Shown piece by piece: positions 1 through 15,000 of a stretch of DNA of 64,000 nucleotides. The notes beneath the pieces were generated by a model, which was not told the DNA's origin, ran no database searches, and saw only the letters and a program-made list of their open reading frames with translations. This DNA is from Brachionus manjavacas (taxonomy: Eukaryota > Rotifera > Eurotatoria > Ploima > Brachionidae): assembly GCA_019054805.1 (NCBI GenBank), contig JAHQIY010000033.1, positions 1-64,000 on the forward strand, given 5' to 3'. How positions within the stretch are numbered: position 1 is the stretch's first letter; each line of letters begins with the position of its first letter. The translations under genes were made by a program, and so were the position numbers.

Positions 1-3000
1 GAACTACTTTAATGATCTGCAAAATATAAGAAACGAAATCTAAATTGCGCATTCAATTTGAAAATTTTTTCTAAATTCTCTCATAATTTTTGAGTTACCT
101 AGAATAATCTCTCAATTTCTGAATGGTTGAATCAATCTTCTATCATTTTTGAACATTTCTTCTGGGCGCATTCATTTTTGGAACAACTTTAAAGATCTGC
201 AAAATAAAAGTAACGAAATCAAAAATGCGCATTCAATTTGAAAAATTTTTTCTAAATTCTCTGAAAATTTTTGAGTTACCTAGAGAAATCTCTAAATTTC
301 TGAATGGTTGAATCAATCTTCTATCATTTTTGAAACATTTCTTCTGGGCGCATTCATTTTTGGAACAACTTTAAAGATCTGCAAAATAAAAGTAACGAAA
401 TCAAAATTTCGCATTCAATTTGAAAAATTTTTTCTAAATTCTCTGAAAATTATTGAGTTACTTTAGGAAATCTCTCAATTTCTGAATGGTTGAATCAATC
501 TTCTATCAATTTTGAAACATTTCCTCCGGGCGCATTCAATTTTGTAACAACTTTAAAGATCTGCAAAATTTAAGTAACGAAATCAAAATTTCGCATTCAA
601 TTTGAAAAATTTTTTCTAAATTCTCTGAAAATTTTTGAGTTACTTTAGGAAATCTCTAAATTTCTGAATGGTTGAATCAATCTTCTATCATTTTTGAAAC
701 ATTTCTTCTGGGCGCTTTCATTTTTGAATAACTTTAAAGATCTGCAAAATATAAGTAACGAAATCAAAATTGCGCATTCAATTTGAAAATTTTTTCTAAA
801 TTCTCTGAAAATTTTTGAGTTACCTAGAGAAATCTCTCAATTTATGAATGGTTGAATCAATCTTCTATCATTTTTGAAACATTTCTTTAAGGAGCATTCA
901 ATTTTGTAACCTCTTTAATATCTGCAATTATTAAGGAACAAAATCCAGTAAACGCACAAAATTTTGAATTATCTTTAAATTCTCTGATAATTTTTGAGTT
1001 ACCTAGAGAAATCTCTCAATTTATGAATGGTTGAATCAATCTTCTATCATTTTTAAACATTTCTTCTGGGCGCATTCAATTTTGTAACCTCTTTAATATC
1101 TGCAATTATTAAGGAACGAAATCCAGTAAACGCACAAAATTTTGAATTATCTTTAAATTCTCTGATAATTTTTGAGTTACCTAGAGAAATCTCTCAATTT
1201 ATGAATGGTTGAATCAATCTTCAATCATTTCTGAAACATTTCTTTAAAGAGCATTCAATTTTGTAACCTCTTTAATATCTGCAATTATTAAGGAACGAAA
1301 TCCAGTAAACGCACAAAATTTTGAATTATCTTTAAAATCTCCGATAATTTTTGAGTTACCTAGAGAAATCTCTCAATTTATGAATGGTTGAATCAATCTT
1401 CTATCATTTTTGAAACATTTCTTCTGGGCGCATTCATTTTTGGAACAACTTTAAAGATCTGCAAAATATAAGTAACGAAATCAAAAATGCGCATTCAATT
1501 TGAAAATTTTTTTCTAAATTCTCTGAAAATTTTTGAGTTACTTTAGGAAATCTCTAAATTTCTGAATGGTTGAATCAATCTTCTATCATTTTTAAACATT
1601 TCTTCTGGGCGCATTCATTTTTGGAACAACTTTAAAGATCTGCAAAATATAAGTAACGAAATCAAAATTTCGCATTCAATTTGAAAATTTTTTCTAAATT
1701 CTCTGAAAATTTTTGAGTTACTTTAGGAAATCTCTCAATTTCTGAATGGTTGAATCAATCTTCTATCATTTTTAAACATTTCTTCTGGGCGCTTTCATTT
1801 TTGAATAACTTTAAAGATCTGCAAAATATAAGTAACGAAATCAAAATTGCGCATTCAATTTGAAAATTTTTTCTAAATTCTCTGATAATTTTTGAGTTAC
1901 CTAGAGAAATCTCTCAATTTCTGAATGGTTGAATCAATCTTCTATCATTTTTGAAACATTTCTTTTAGGAGCATTCATTTTTGGAACAACTTTAAAGATC
2001 TGCAAAATATAAGTAACGAAATCAAAATTGCGCATATAATTTGAAAACTTTTTCTAAATTCTCTGAAAATTTTTGAGTTACCTAGAGAAATCTCTCAATT
2101 TCTGAATGGTTGAATCAATCTTCTATCATTTTTGAAACATTTCTTCTGGGCGCATTCAATTTTGTAACCTCTTTAATATCTGCAATTATTAAGGAACGAA
2201 ATCCAGTAAACGCACAAAATTTTGAATTATCTTTAAATTCTCTGATAATTTTTGAGTTACCTAGAGAAATCTCTCAATTTATGAATGGTTGAATCAATCT
2301 TCTATCATTTTTAAACATTTCTTCTGGGCGCATTCAATTTTGTAACCTCTTTAATATCTGCAATTATTAAGGAACAAAATCCAGTAAACGCACAAAATTT
2401 TGAATTATCTTTAAATTCTCTGATAATTTTTGAGTTACCTAGAGAAATCTCTCAATTTATTAATGGTTGAATCAATCTTCTATCATTTTTGAAACATTTC
2501 TTCTGGGCGCTTTCATTTTTGGAACAACTTTAAAGATCTGCAAAATAAAAGTAACGAAATCAAAATTGCGCATTCAATTTGAAAAATTTTTTCTAAATTC
2601 TCTGAAAATTTTTGAGTTACTTTAGGAAATCTCTAAATTTCTGAATGGTTGAATCAATCTTCTATCATTTTTAAACATTTCTTCTGGGCGCATTCATTTT
2701 TGGAACAACTTTAAAGATCTGCAAAATATAAGTAACGAAATCAAAATTGCGCATTCAATTTGAAAATTTTTTCTAAATTCTCTGAAAATTTTTGAGTTAC
2801 TTTAGGAAATCTCTCAATTTCTGAATGGTTGAATCAATCTTCTATCATTTTTGAAACATTTCTTTTAGGAGCATTCAATTTTGTAACCCCTTTAAAGATC
2901 TGCAAAATATAAGTAACGAAATCAAAATTTCGCATTCAATTTGAAAAATTTTTTCTAAATTCTCTGATAATTTTTGAGTTACCTAGAGAAATCTCTCAAT

Positions 3001-6000
3001 TTCTGAATGGTTGAATCAATCTTCTATCATTTTTGAAACATTTTTTCTAGTCGCATTCAATTATGTCACCCCTTTAAAGATATGCAAATTATAAGTAACG
3101 AAATCAAAAATGCGCATTAAATTTTAAAATTTTTTTCTTAATTCTCTGAAAATTTTTGAGAAACTTCAGGAAATCTCTCAATTTCTGAATGGTTGAATCA
3201 ATCTTCTATCATTTTTAAACATTTCTTCTGGGCGCATTCATTTTTGGAACTACTTTAATGATCTGCAAAATAAAAGAAACGAAATCAAAATTTCGCATTC
3301 AATTTGAAAATTTTTTCTAAATTCTCTGAAAATTTTTGAGTTACTTTACGAAATCTCTCAATTTCTGAATGGTTGAATCAATCTTCTATCATTTGTGAAA
3401 CATTTCTTCTAGGCGCATTCAATTTTGTAACCCCTTTAAAAATCTGCAAAATATAAGTAACGAAATCAAAAATGCGCATTCAATTTGAAAATTTTTTCTC
3501 AATTCTCTGAAAATTCTCGAGTTACTTTACGAAATCTCTCAATTTCTGAATGGTTGAATCAATCTTCCTTCATTTGCGAAACATTTCTTCTAGGCGCATT
3601 TAATTTTGTAACACCTTTAAAGATCTGCAAAATATTATTAACGAAATCAAAATTGCGCATTCAATTTGAAAATTTTTTTCTAAATTCTCTAAAAATTTTT
3701 GAGTTACCTAGAGAAATCTCTCAATTTATGAATGGTTGAATCAATCTTCTATCATTTTTGAAACATTTCTTTTAGGAGCATTCAATTTTGTATCCCCTTT
3801 AAAGATCTGCAAAATATAAGTAACGAAATCAAAATTTCGCATTCAATTTGAAAATTTTTTTCTAAATTCTCTGAAAAATTTTGAGTTACTTTACGAAATC
3901 TCTCAATTTCTGAATGGTTGAATCAATCTTCCTTCATTTGTGAAACATTACTTCTAGGAACATTCAATTTTGGAACCCCTTTAAACATCTGCAAATATAA
4001 GAAACGAAATCAAAAATGCGAATTCTATTTGAAAAATTCTTTTAAAAGTCTTTTAGAAATTTTGAGTTACTTTACGAAATCTCACAATTTCTGAATGTTT
4101 GAATCAATCTTCTATCATTTTATAGACATTTCTTCTAGGGGCATTCAATTTTGTAACCCCTTTAAAGATCTGCAAAAAATAAGTAACGAAATCGAAAATG
4201 CGCATTCAATTTGAAAATTTTTTCTTAATTCTCTGAAAATTTTTGAGTTACTATAGGAAATCTCTCAATTTCTGAATGGTTGAATCAATCTTCTATCATT
4301 TGTGAAACATTTCTTCTAGGCGCATTCAATTTTGTAACCTCTTTAATATCTGCAATTATTAAGGAACGAAATCCAGTAGACGCACAAAATTTTATAAATA
4401 TCTTTAAAATCTCTGATAATTTTTGAGTTACCTAGAGAAATCTCTCAATTTCTGAATGGTTGAATCAATCTTCTATCATTTTTGAAACATTTCTTCTGGG
4501 CGCATTCATTTTTGGAACAACTTTAAAGATCTGCAAAATATAAGTAACGAAATCAAAATTGCGCATTCAATTTGAAAATTTTTTCTAAATTCTCTCATAA
4601 TTTTTGAGTTACCTAGAATAATCTCTCAATTTCTGAATGGTTGAATCAATCTTCTATCATTTGTGAAACATTTCTTCTAGGCGCATTCAGTTTTGTAACC
4701 ACTTTAAAAATCTGCAAAATATAGGTAACGAAATCAAAAATGCGCATTAAATTTGAAAATTTTTTTCTTAATTCTCTGAAAATTTTTGAGAAACTTCAGG
4801 AAATCTCTCAATTTCTGAATGGTTGAATCAATCTTCTATCATTTTTGAGACATTTCTTTTAGGAGCATTCAATTTTGTAACCCCTTTAAAGATCTGCAAA
4901 ATATAAGTAACGAAATCCAGTAAACGCACAAAATTTTGAATTATATTTAAATGCTCTGATAATTTTTGAGTTACCTAGAGAAATCCCTCAATTTATGTAT
5001 GGTTGAACCAATCTTCTATCATTTTTGAAACATTTCCTCTGGGCGCATTCAATTTTGTAACCTCTTTAATATCTGCAATTATTAAGTAACGAAATCCAGT
5101 AAACGCACAAAATTTTGAATTATCTTTAAAATCTCCGATAATTTTTGAGTTACCTAGAGAAATCTCTCAATTTATGAATGGTTGAATCAATCTTCTATCA
5201 TTTTTGAAACATTTCTTCTGGGCGCATTCATTTTTGGAACAACTTTAAAAATCTGCAAAATATAAGTAACGAAATCAAAATTTCGCATTCAATTTGAAAA
5301 ATTTTTTCTAAATTCTCTGAAAATTTTTGAGTTACCTAGAGAAATCTCTAAATTTCTGAATGGTTGAATCAATTTTCTATCATTTTTGAAACATTTCTTC
5401 TGGGCGCATTCATTTTTGGAACAACTTTAAAGATCTGAAAAATAAAAGTAACGAAATCAAAAATGCGCATTCAATTTGAAAAATTTTTTCTAAATTCTCT
5501 GAAAATTTATGAGTTACTTTAGGAAATCTCTCAATTTATGAATGGTTGAATCAATCTTCTATCATTTTTGAAACATTTCTTTAAGGAGCATTCAATTTTG
5601 TAACCTCTTTAATATCTGCAATTATTAAGGAACAAAATCCAGTAAACGCACAAAATTTTGAATTATCTTTAAATTCTCTGATAATTTTTGAGTTACCTAG
5701 AGAAATCTCTAAATTTATGAATGGTTGAATCAATCTTCTATCATTTTTGAAACATTTCTTCTGGGCGCATTCATTTTTGGAACAACTTTAAAGATCTGCA
5801 AAATATAAGTAACGAAATCAAAATTTCGCATTCAATTTGAAAATTTTTTCTAAATTCTCTGAAAATTTTTGAGTTACCTAGAGAAATCTCTCAATTTCTG
5901 AATGGTTGAATCAATCTTCTATCATTTTTGAAACATTTCTTCTGGGCGCTTTCATTTTTGAATAACTTTAAAGATCTGCAAAATATAAGTAACGAAATCA

Positions 6001-9000
6001 AAATTTCGCATTCAATTTGAAAAATTTTTTCTAAATTCTCTGAAAATTTTTGAGTTACTTTAGGAAATCTCTCAATTTCTGAATGGTTGAATCAATCTTC
6101 TATCATTTTTGAAACATTTCTTTAAAGAGCATTCAATTTTGTTACCTCTTTAACATCTGCAATTATTAAGCAACGAAATCTAAATTGCACGTTCAATTTG
6201 AAAATTTTTTCTAAATTCTCTGAAAATTTTTGAGTTACCTAGAGAAATCTCTCAATTTATGAATGGTTGAATCAATCTTCTATCATTTTTGAAACATTTC
6301 TTCTGGGCGCATTCATTTTTGGAACAACTTTAAAGATCTGCAAAATATAAGTAACGAAATCAAAATTTCGCATTCAATTTGAAAAATTTTTTCTAAATTC
6401 TCTGAAAATTTTTGAGTTACCTAGAGAAATCTCTCAATTTATGAATGGTTGAATCAATCTTCTATCATTTTTGAAACATTTCTTCTGGGCGCATTCATTT
6501 TTGGAACAACTTTAAAGATCTGCAAAATATAAGTAACGAAATCAAAATTTCGCATTCAATTTGAAAAATTTTTTCTAAATTCTCTGAAAATTTTTGAGTT
6601 ACCTAGTGAAATCTCTCAATTTATGAATGGTTGAATCAATCTTCTATCATTTTTGAAACATTTCTTCTGGGCGCATTCATTTTTGGAACAACTTTAAAGA
6701 TCTGCAAAATATAAGTAACGAAATCAAAATTGCGCATATAATTTGAAAACTTTTTCTAAATTCTCTGAAAATTTTTGAGTTACTTTAGGAAATCTCTCAA
6801 TTTCTGAATGGTTGAATCAATCTTCTATCATTTTTGAAACATTTCTTCTGGGCGCATTCATTTTTGGAACAACTTTAAAGATCTGCAAAATATAAGTAAC
6901 GAAATCAAAATTTCGCATTCAATTTGAAAAATTTTTTCTAAATTCTCTGAAAATTTTTGAGTTACCTAGAGAAATCTCTCAATTTATGAATGGTTGAATC
7001 AATCTTCTATCATTTTTGAGACATTTCTTCTAGGCGCATTCAATTTTGTAACCCCTTTAAAGATCTGCAAAATATAAGTAACGAAATCAAAAATGCGCAT
7101 TCAATTTGAAATATTCTTTTAAAGTCTTTTAGAAATTTTGAGTTACTTTACGAAATCTCTCAATTTCTGAATGGTTGAATCAATCTTCTATCATTTTTGA
7201 AACATTTCTTTAAGGAGCATTCAATTTTGTAACCTCTTTAATATCTGCAATTATTAAGGAACAAAATCCAGTAAACGCACAAAATTTTGAATTATCTTTA
7301 AATTCTCTGATAATTTTTGAGTTACCTAGAGAAATCTCTCAATTTATGAATGGTTGAATCAATCTTCTATCATTTTTGAAACATTTCTTCTGGGCGCATT
7401 CATTTTTGGAACAACTTTAAAGATCTGCAAAATATAAGTAACGAAATCAAAATTTCGCATTCAATTTGAAAAATTTTTCTAAATTCTCTAAAAATTTTTG
7501 AGTTACCTAGAGAAATCTCTCAATTTATTAATGGTTGAATCAATCTTCTATAATTTTTGAAACATTTCTTCTAGGGGCATTCAATTTTGTAACCCCTTTA
7601 AAGATCTGCAAAACATAAGTTACGAAATCGAAAATACGCATTCAATTTGAAATTTTTTCTAAATTCTCTGAAAATTTTTGAGAAACTTCAGGAAATCTCT
7701 CAATTTCTGAATGGTTGAATCAATCTTCTATCATTTGTGAAACATTTCTTCTAGGCGCATTCAATTTTGGAACAACTTTAAAGATCTGCAAAATATAAGT
7801 AACGAAATCAAAATTTCGCATTCAATTTGAAAAATTTTTTCTAAATTCTCTGAAATTTTTCGAGTTACCTAGAGAAATCTCTAAATTTCTGAATGGTTGA
7901 ATCAATCTTCTATCATTTTTGAAACATTTCTTCTGGGCGCATTCATTTTTGGAACAACTTTAAAGATCTGCAAAATATAAGTAACGAAATCAAAATTTCG
8001 CATTCAATTTGAAAAATTTTTTCTAAATTCTCTGAAAATTATTGAGTTACTTTAGGAAATCTCTAAATTTCTGAATGGTTGAATCAATCTTCTATCATTT
8101 TTGAAACATTTCTTTAAGGAGCATTCAATTTTGTAACCTCTTTAATATCTGCAATTATTAAGGAACGAAATCCAGTAAACGCACAAAATTTTGAATTATC
8201 TTTAAATTCTCTGATAATTTTTGAGTTACCTAGAGAAATCCCTCAATTTATGTATGGTTGAACCAATCTTCTATCATTTTTGAAACATTTCTTCTGGGCG
8301 CATTCATTTTTGGAACAACTTTAAAGATCTGCAAAATATAAGTAACGAAATCAAAATTTCGCATTCAATTTGAAAAATTTTTTCTAAATTCTCTGAAAAT
8401 TTTTGAGTTACCTAGAGAAATCTCTCAATTTATGAATGGTTGAATCAATCTTCTATCATTTTTGAAACATTTCTTCTGGGCGCATTCATTTTTGGAACAA
8501 CTTTAAAGATCTGCAAAATATAAGTAACGAAATCAAAATTTCGCATTCAATTTGAAAAATTTTTTCTAAATTCTCTGAAAGTTTTCGAGTTACCTATTGA
8601 AATCTCTCAATTTATGAATGGTTGAATCAATCTTCTATCATTTTTGAAACATTTCTTCTGGGCGCATTCATTTTTGGAACAACTTTAAAGATCTGCAAAA
8701 TATAAGTAACGAAATCAAAAATGCGCATTCAATTTGAAAATTTTTTCTAAATTCTCTGAAAATTTTTGAGTTACTTTAGGAAATCTCTAAATTTCTGAAT
8801 GGTTGAATCAATCTTCTATCATTTTTGAAACATTTCTTCTGGGCGCATTCATTTTTGGAACAACTTTAAAGATCTGCAAAATATAAGTAACGAAATCAAA
8901 ATTTCGCATTCAATTTGAAAAATTTTTTCTAAATTCTCTGAAAATTTTTGAGTTACCTAGAGAAATCTCTCAATTTCTGAATGGTTGAATCAATCTTCTA

Positions 9001-12000
9001 TCATTTTTGAAACATTTCTTTTAGGAGCATTCAATTTTGTAACCTCTTCAAAGATCTGCAAAATATAAGTAACGAAATCAAAAATGCGCATTCAATTTGA
9101 AAATTTTTTCTAAATTCTCTGAAAATTTTTGAGTTACTTTAGGAAATCTCTCAATTTCTGAATGGTTGAATCAATCTTCTATCATTTTTGAAACATTTCT
9201 TTAAGGAGCATTCAATTTTGTAACCTCTTTAATATCTGCAATTATTAAGGAACAAAATCTAAATTGCGCATTCAATTTGAAATTTTGAATTATCTTTAAA
9301 TTCTCTGAAAATTTTCGAGTTACCTAGAGAAATCTCTCAATTTATGAATGGTTGAATCAATCTTCTATCATTTTTGAAACATTTCTTCTGGGCGCATTCA
9401 TTTTTGGAACAACTTTAAAGATCTGCAAAATATAAGTAACGAAATCAAAATTTCGCATTCAATTTGAAAAATTTTTTCTAAATTCTCTGAAAGTTTTCGA
9501 GTTACCTATTGAAATCTCTCAATTTATGAATGGTTGAATCAATCTTCTATCATTTTTGAAACATTTCTTCTGGGCGCATTCATTTTTGGAACAACTTTAA
9601 AGATCTGCAAAATATAAGTAACGAAATCAAAAATGCGCATTCAATTTGAAAATTTTTTCTAAATTCTCTGAAAATTTTTGAGTTACTTTAGGAAATCTCT
9701 AAATTTCTGAATGGTTGAATCAATCTTCTATCATTTTTGAAACATTTCTTCTGGGCGCATTCATTTTTGGAACAACTTTAAAGATCTGCAAAATATAAGT
9801 AACGAAATCAAAATTTCGCATTCAATTTGAAAAATTTTTTCTAAATTCTCTGAAATTTTTCGAGTTACCTAGAGAAATCTCTCAATTTATGAATGGTTGA
9901 ATCAATCTTCCTTCATTTGTGAAACATTTCTTCTAGGCGCATTCAATTTTGGAACCCCTTTAAACATCTGCAAATATAAGAAACGAAATCAAAAATGCGC
10001 ATTCAATTTGAAAAATTCTTTTAAAGTCTTTTAGAAATTTTGAGTTACTTTACGAAATCTCTCAATTTCTGAATGGTTGAATCAATCTTCCTTCATTTGT
10101 GAAACATTACTTCTAGGCGCATTCAATTTTGGAACCCCTTTAAACATCTGCAAAATATAAGTAACGAAATCAAAATTTCGCATTCAATTTGAAAAATTTT
10201 TTCTAAATTCTCTGATAATTTTTGAGTTACCTAGAGAAATCTCTCAATTTATGAATGGTTGAATCAATCTTCTATCATTTTTGAAACATTTCTTCTGGGC
10301 GCATTCATTTTTGGAACAACTTTAAAGATCTGCAAAATATAAGTAACGAAATCAAAATTTCGCATTCAATTTGAAAAATTTTTTCTAAATTCTCTGAAAA
10401 TTTTTGAGTTACCTAGAGAAATCTCTAAATTTCTGAATGGTTGAATCAATCTTCTATCATTTTTGAAACATTTCTTCTGGGCGCATTCATTTTTGGAACA
10501 ACTTTAAAGATCTGCAAAATATAAGTAACGAAATCAAAAATGCGCATTCAATTTGAAAAATTTTTTCTAAATTCTCTGAAAATTTTTGAGTTACTTTAGG
10601 AAATCTCTCAATTTCTGAATGGTTGAATCAATCTTCTATCATTTTTGAAACATTTCTTCTGGGCGCTTTCATTTTTGGAACAACTTTAAAGATCTGCAAA
10701 ATATAAGTAACGAAATCAAAATTTCGCATTCAATTTGAAAAATTTTTTCTAAATTCTCTGAAATTTTTCGAGTTACCTAGAGAAATCTCTCAATTTATGA
10801 ATGGTTGAATCAATCTTCTATCATTTTTGAAACATTTCTTCTGGGCGCATTCATTTTTGGAACTACTTTAAAGATCTGCAAAATATATGTAACGATATCA
10901 AAAATGCGCACTCAATTTTGAAAACTTTTTCTATATTCTCTGAAATTTTTAGAGTTACTTTAGGAAATCTCTCAATTTCTGAATGGTTGAATCAATCTTC
11001 TATCAATTTTGAAACATTTCTTTAAGGAGCATTTAATTTTGTGACCTCTTTAATATCTGCAATTATTAAGGAACGAAATCCAGTAAACGCACAAAATTTT
11101 GAATTATCTTTAAATTCTCTGATAATTTTTGAGTTACCTAGAGAAATCTCTAAATTTATGAATGGTTGAATCAATCTTCTATCATTTTTGAAACATTTCT
11201 TCTGGGCGCATTCATTTTTGGAACAACTTTAAAAATCTGCAAAGTAAAAGTAACGAAATCAAAATTTCGCATTCAATTTGAAAATTTTTTCTAAATTCTC
11301 TGAAAATTTTTGAGTTACTTTAGGAAATCTCTAAATTTATGAATGGTTGAATCAATCTTCTATCATTTTTGAAACATTTCTTCTGGGCGCATTCTTTTTT
11401 GGAACAACTTTAAAGATCTGCAAAATATAAGTAACGAAATCAAAATTGCGCATATAATTTGAAAATTTTTTCTAAATTCTCTAAAAATTTTTGAGTTACC
11501 TAGAGAAATCTCTCAATTTATGAATGGTTGAATCAATCTTCTATCATTTTTAAACATTTCTTCTGGGCGCATTCATTTTTTGAACAACTTTAAAGATCTG
11601 CAAAATATAAGTAACGAAATCAAAATTTCGCATTCAATTTGAAATTTTTTTCTAAATTCTCTAATAATTTTTGAGTTACCTAGAGAAATCTCTTAATTTA
11701 TGAATGGTTGAATCAATCTTCTATCATTTTTGAAACATTTCTTCTGGGCGCATTCATTTTTGGAACAACTTTAAAGATCTGAAAAATAAAAGTAACGAAA
11801 TCAAAATTGCGCATTCAATTTGAAAATTTTTTCTAAATTCTCTGAAAATTTTTGAGTTACTTTAGGAAATCTCTAAATTTATGAATGGTTGAATCAATCT
11901 TCTATCATTTTTGAAACATTTCTTCTGGGCGCATTCATTTTTGGAACAACTTTAATGATCTGCAAAATATAAGTAACGAAATCAAAATTGCGCATTCAAT

Positions 12001-15000
12001 TTGAAAACTTTTTCTAAATTTTCTCATAATTTTTGAGTTACCTAGAGAAATCTCTCAATTTATGAATGGTTGAATCAATCTTCTATCATTTTTGAAACAT
12101 TTCTTCTGGGCGCTTTCATTTTTGAAATAACTTTAAAGATCTGCAAAATATAAGTAACGAAATCAAAATTGCGCATTCAATTTGAAAAACTTTTTCTAAA
12201 TTCTCTGAAAATTTTTGAGTTACTTTAGGAAATCTCTCAATTTCTGAATAGTTGAATCAATCTTCTATCATTTTTGAGACATTTCTTCTAGGAGCATTCA
12301 ATTTTGGAACCCCTTTAAAGATCTGCAAAATATAAGTAACGAAATAAAAAATGCGCATTCAATTTGATAATTTATTCTAAATTCTCTGATAATTTTTGAG
12401 TTACCTAGAGAAATCTCTCAATATATTAATGGTTGAATCAATCTTCTATCATTTTTAAACATTTCTTCTGGGCGCTTTCATTTTTGAAATAACTTTAAGA
12501 ACTGCAAAATTTAATTAACGAAATCAAAATTGCGCATATAATTTGAAAACTTTTTCTAAATTCTCTGAAAATTTTTGAGTTACTTTAGGAAATCTCTCAA
12601 TTTCTGAATGGTTGAATCAATCTTCTATCATTTTTGAAACATTTTTTTAAGGAGCATTCAATTTTGTAACCTCTTTAATATCTGCAATTATTAAGGAACA
12701 AAATCCAGTAAACGCACAAAATTTTGAATTATCTTTAAATTCTCTGATAATTTTTGAGTTACTTTAGGAAATCTCTAAATTTCTGAATGGTTGAATCAAT
12801 CTTCTATCATTTTTAAACATTTCTTCTGGGCGCATTCATTTTTGGAACAACTTTAAAGATCTGCAAAATATAAGTAACGAAATCAAAATTGCGCATATAA
12901 TTTGAAAATTTTTTCTAAATTCTCTAAAAATTTTTGAGTTACCTAGAGAAATCTCTCAATTTATGAATGGTTGAATCAATCTTCTATCATTTTTGAAACA
13001 TTTCTTCTGGGCGCATTCATTTTTGGAACAACTTTAAAGATCTGCAAAATTTAATTAACGAAATCAAAATTGCGCATATAATTTGAAAACTTTTTCTAAA
13101 TTCTCTGAAAATTTTTGAGTTACCTAGAGAAATCTCTCAATTTATGAATGGTTGAATCAATCTTCTATCATTTTTGAAACATTTCTTCTGGGCGCATTCA
13201 TTTTTGGAACAACTTTAAAGATTTGCAAAATTTAATTAACGAAATCAAAATTGCGCATATAATTTGAAAACTTTTTCTAAATTCTCTGAAAATTTTTGAG
13301 TTACCTAGAGAAATCTCTCAATTTATGAATGGTTGAATCAATCTTCTATCATTTTTGAAACATTTCTTCTGGGCGCATTCATTTTTGGAACAACTTTAAA
13401 GATCTGCAAAATATAAGTAACGAAATCAAAATTTCGCATTCAATTTGAAAAATTTTTTCTAAATTCTCTGTAATTTCTTGAGTTACCTATAGAAATCTCT
13501 CAATTTATGAATGGTTGAATCAATCTTCTATCATTTTTAAACATTTCTTCTGGGCGCATTCATTTTTGGAACAACTTTAAAGATCTGCAAAATATAAGTA
13601 ACGAAATCAAAATTACGGATTCAATTTGAAAACTTTTTCTAAATTCTCTGAAATTTTTAGAGTTACTTTAGGAAATCTCTAAATTAATGAATGGTTGAAT
13701 CAATCTTCTATCATTTTTGAAACATTTCTTCTGGGCGCATTCATTTTTGGAACAACTTTAAAGATCTGCAAAATATAAGTAACGAAATCAAAATTTCGCA
13801 TTCAATTTGAAAAATTTTTTCTAAATTCTCTAAAAATTTTTGAGTTACCTAGAGAAATCTCTCAATTTATGAATGGTTGAATCAATCTTCTATCATTTTT
13901 AAACATTTCTTCTGGGCGCTTTCATTTTTGGAACAACTTTAAAGATCTGTAAAATATAAGTAACGGAATCAAAATTGCGCATATAAATTGGAAACTTTTT
14001 CTAAATTCTCTAAAAATTTTTGAGTTACCTAGAGAAATCTCTCAATTTATTAATGGTTGAATCAATCTTCTATCATTTTTGAAACATTTCTTCTGAGCGC
14101 ATTCATTTTTGGAACAACTTTAAAGATCTGCAAAATAAAAGTAACGAAATCAAAATTGCGCATTCAATTTGAAAATTTTTTCTAAATTCTCTGAAAATTT
14201 TTGAGTTACTTTAGGAAATCTCTAAATTTCTGAATGGTTGAATCAATCTTCTATCATTTTTAAACATTTCTTCTGGGCGCATTCAATTTTGTAACCTCTT
14301 TAATATCTGCAAAATATAAGTAACGAAATCAAAATTGCGCATTCAATTTGAAAATTTTTTCTAAATTCTCTAAAAATTTTTGAGTTACCTAGAGAAATCT
14401 CTCAATTTATGAATGGTTGAATCAATCTTCTATCATTTTTGAAACATTTCTTCTGGGCGCTTTCATTTTTGAATAACTTTAAAGATCTGCAAAATATAAG
14501 TAACGAAATCAAAATTGCGCATTCAATTTGAAAATTTTTTTCTAAATTCTCTGAAAATTTTTGAGTTACTTTAGGAAATCTCTAAATTTCTGAATGGTTG
14601 AATCAATCTTCTATCATTTTTGAAACATTTCTTCTGGGCGCATTCTTTTTTGGAACAACTTTAATGATCTGCAAAATATAAGTAACGAAATCAAAATTGC
14701 GCATTCAATTTGAAAACTTTTTCTAAATTTTCTCATAATTTTTGAGTTACCTAGAGAAATCTCTCAATTTATGAATGGTTGAATCAATCTTCTATCATTT
14801 TTGAAACATTTCTTCTGGGCGCTTTCATTTTTGAAATAACTTTAAAGATCTGCAAAATATAAGTAACGAAATCAAAATTGCGCATTCAATTTGAAAATTT
14901 TTTCTAAATTCTCTGAAAATTTTTGAGTTACTTTAGGAAATCTCTCAATTTCTGAATGGTTGAATCAATCTTCTATCAATTTTGAAACATTTCTTTAAAG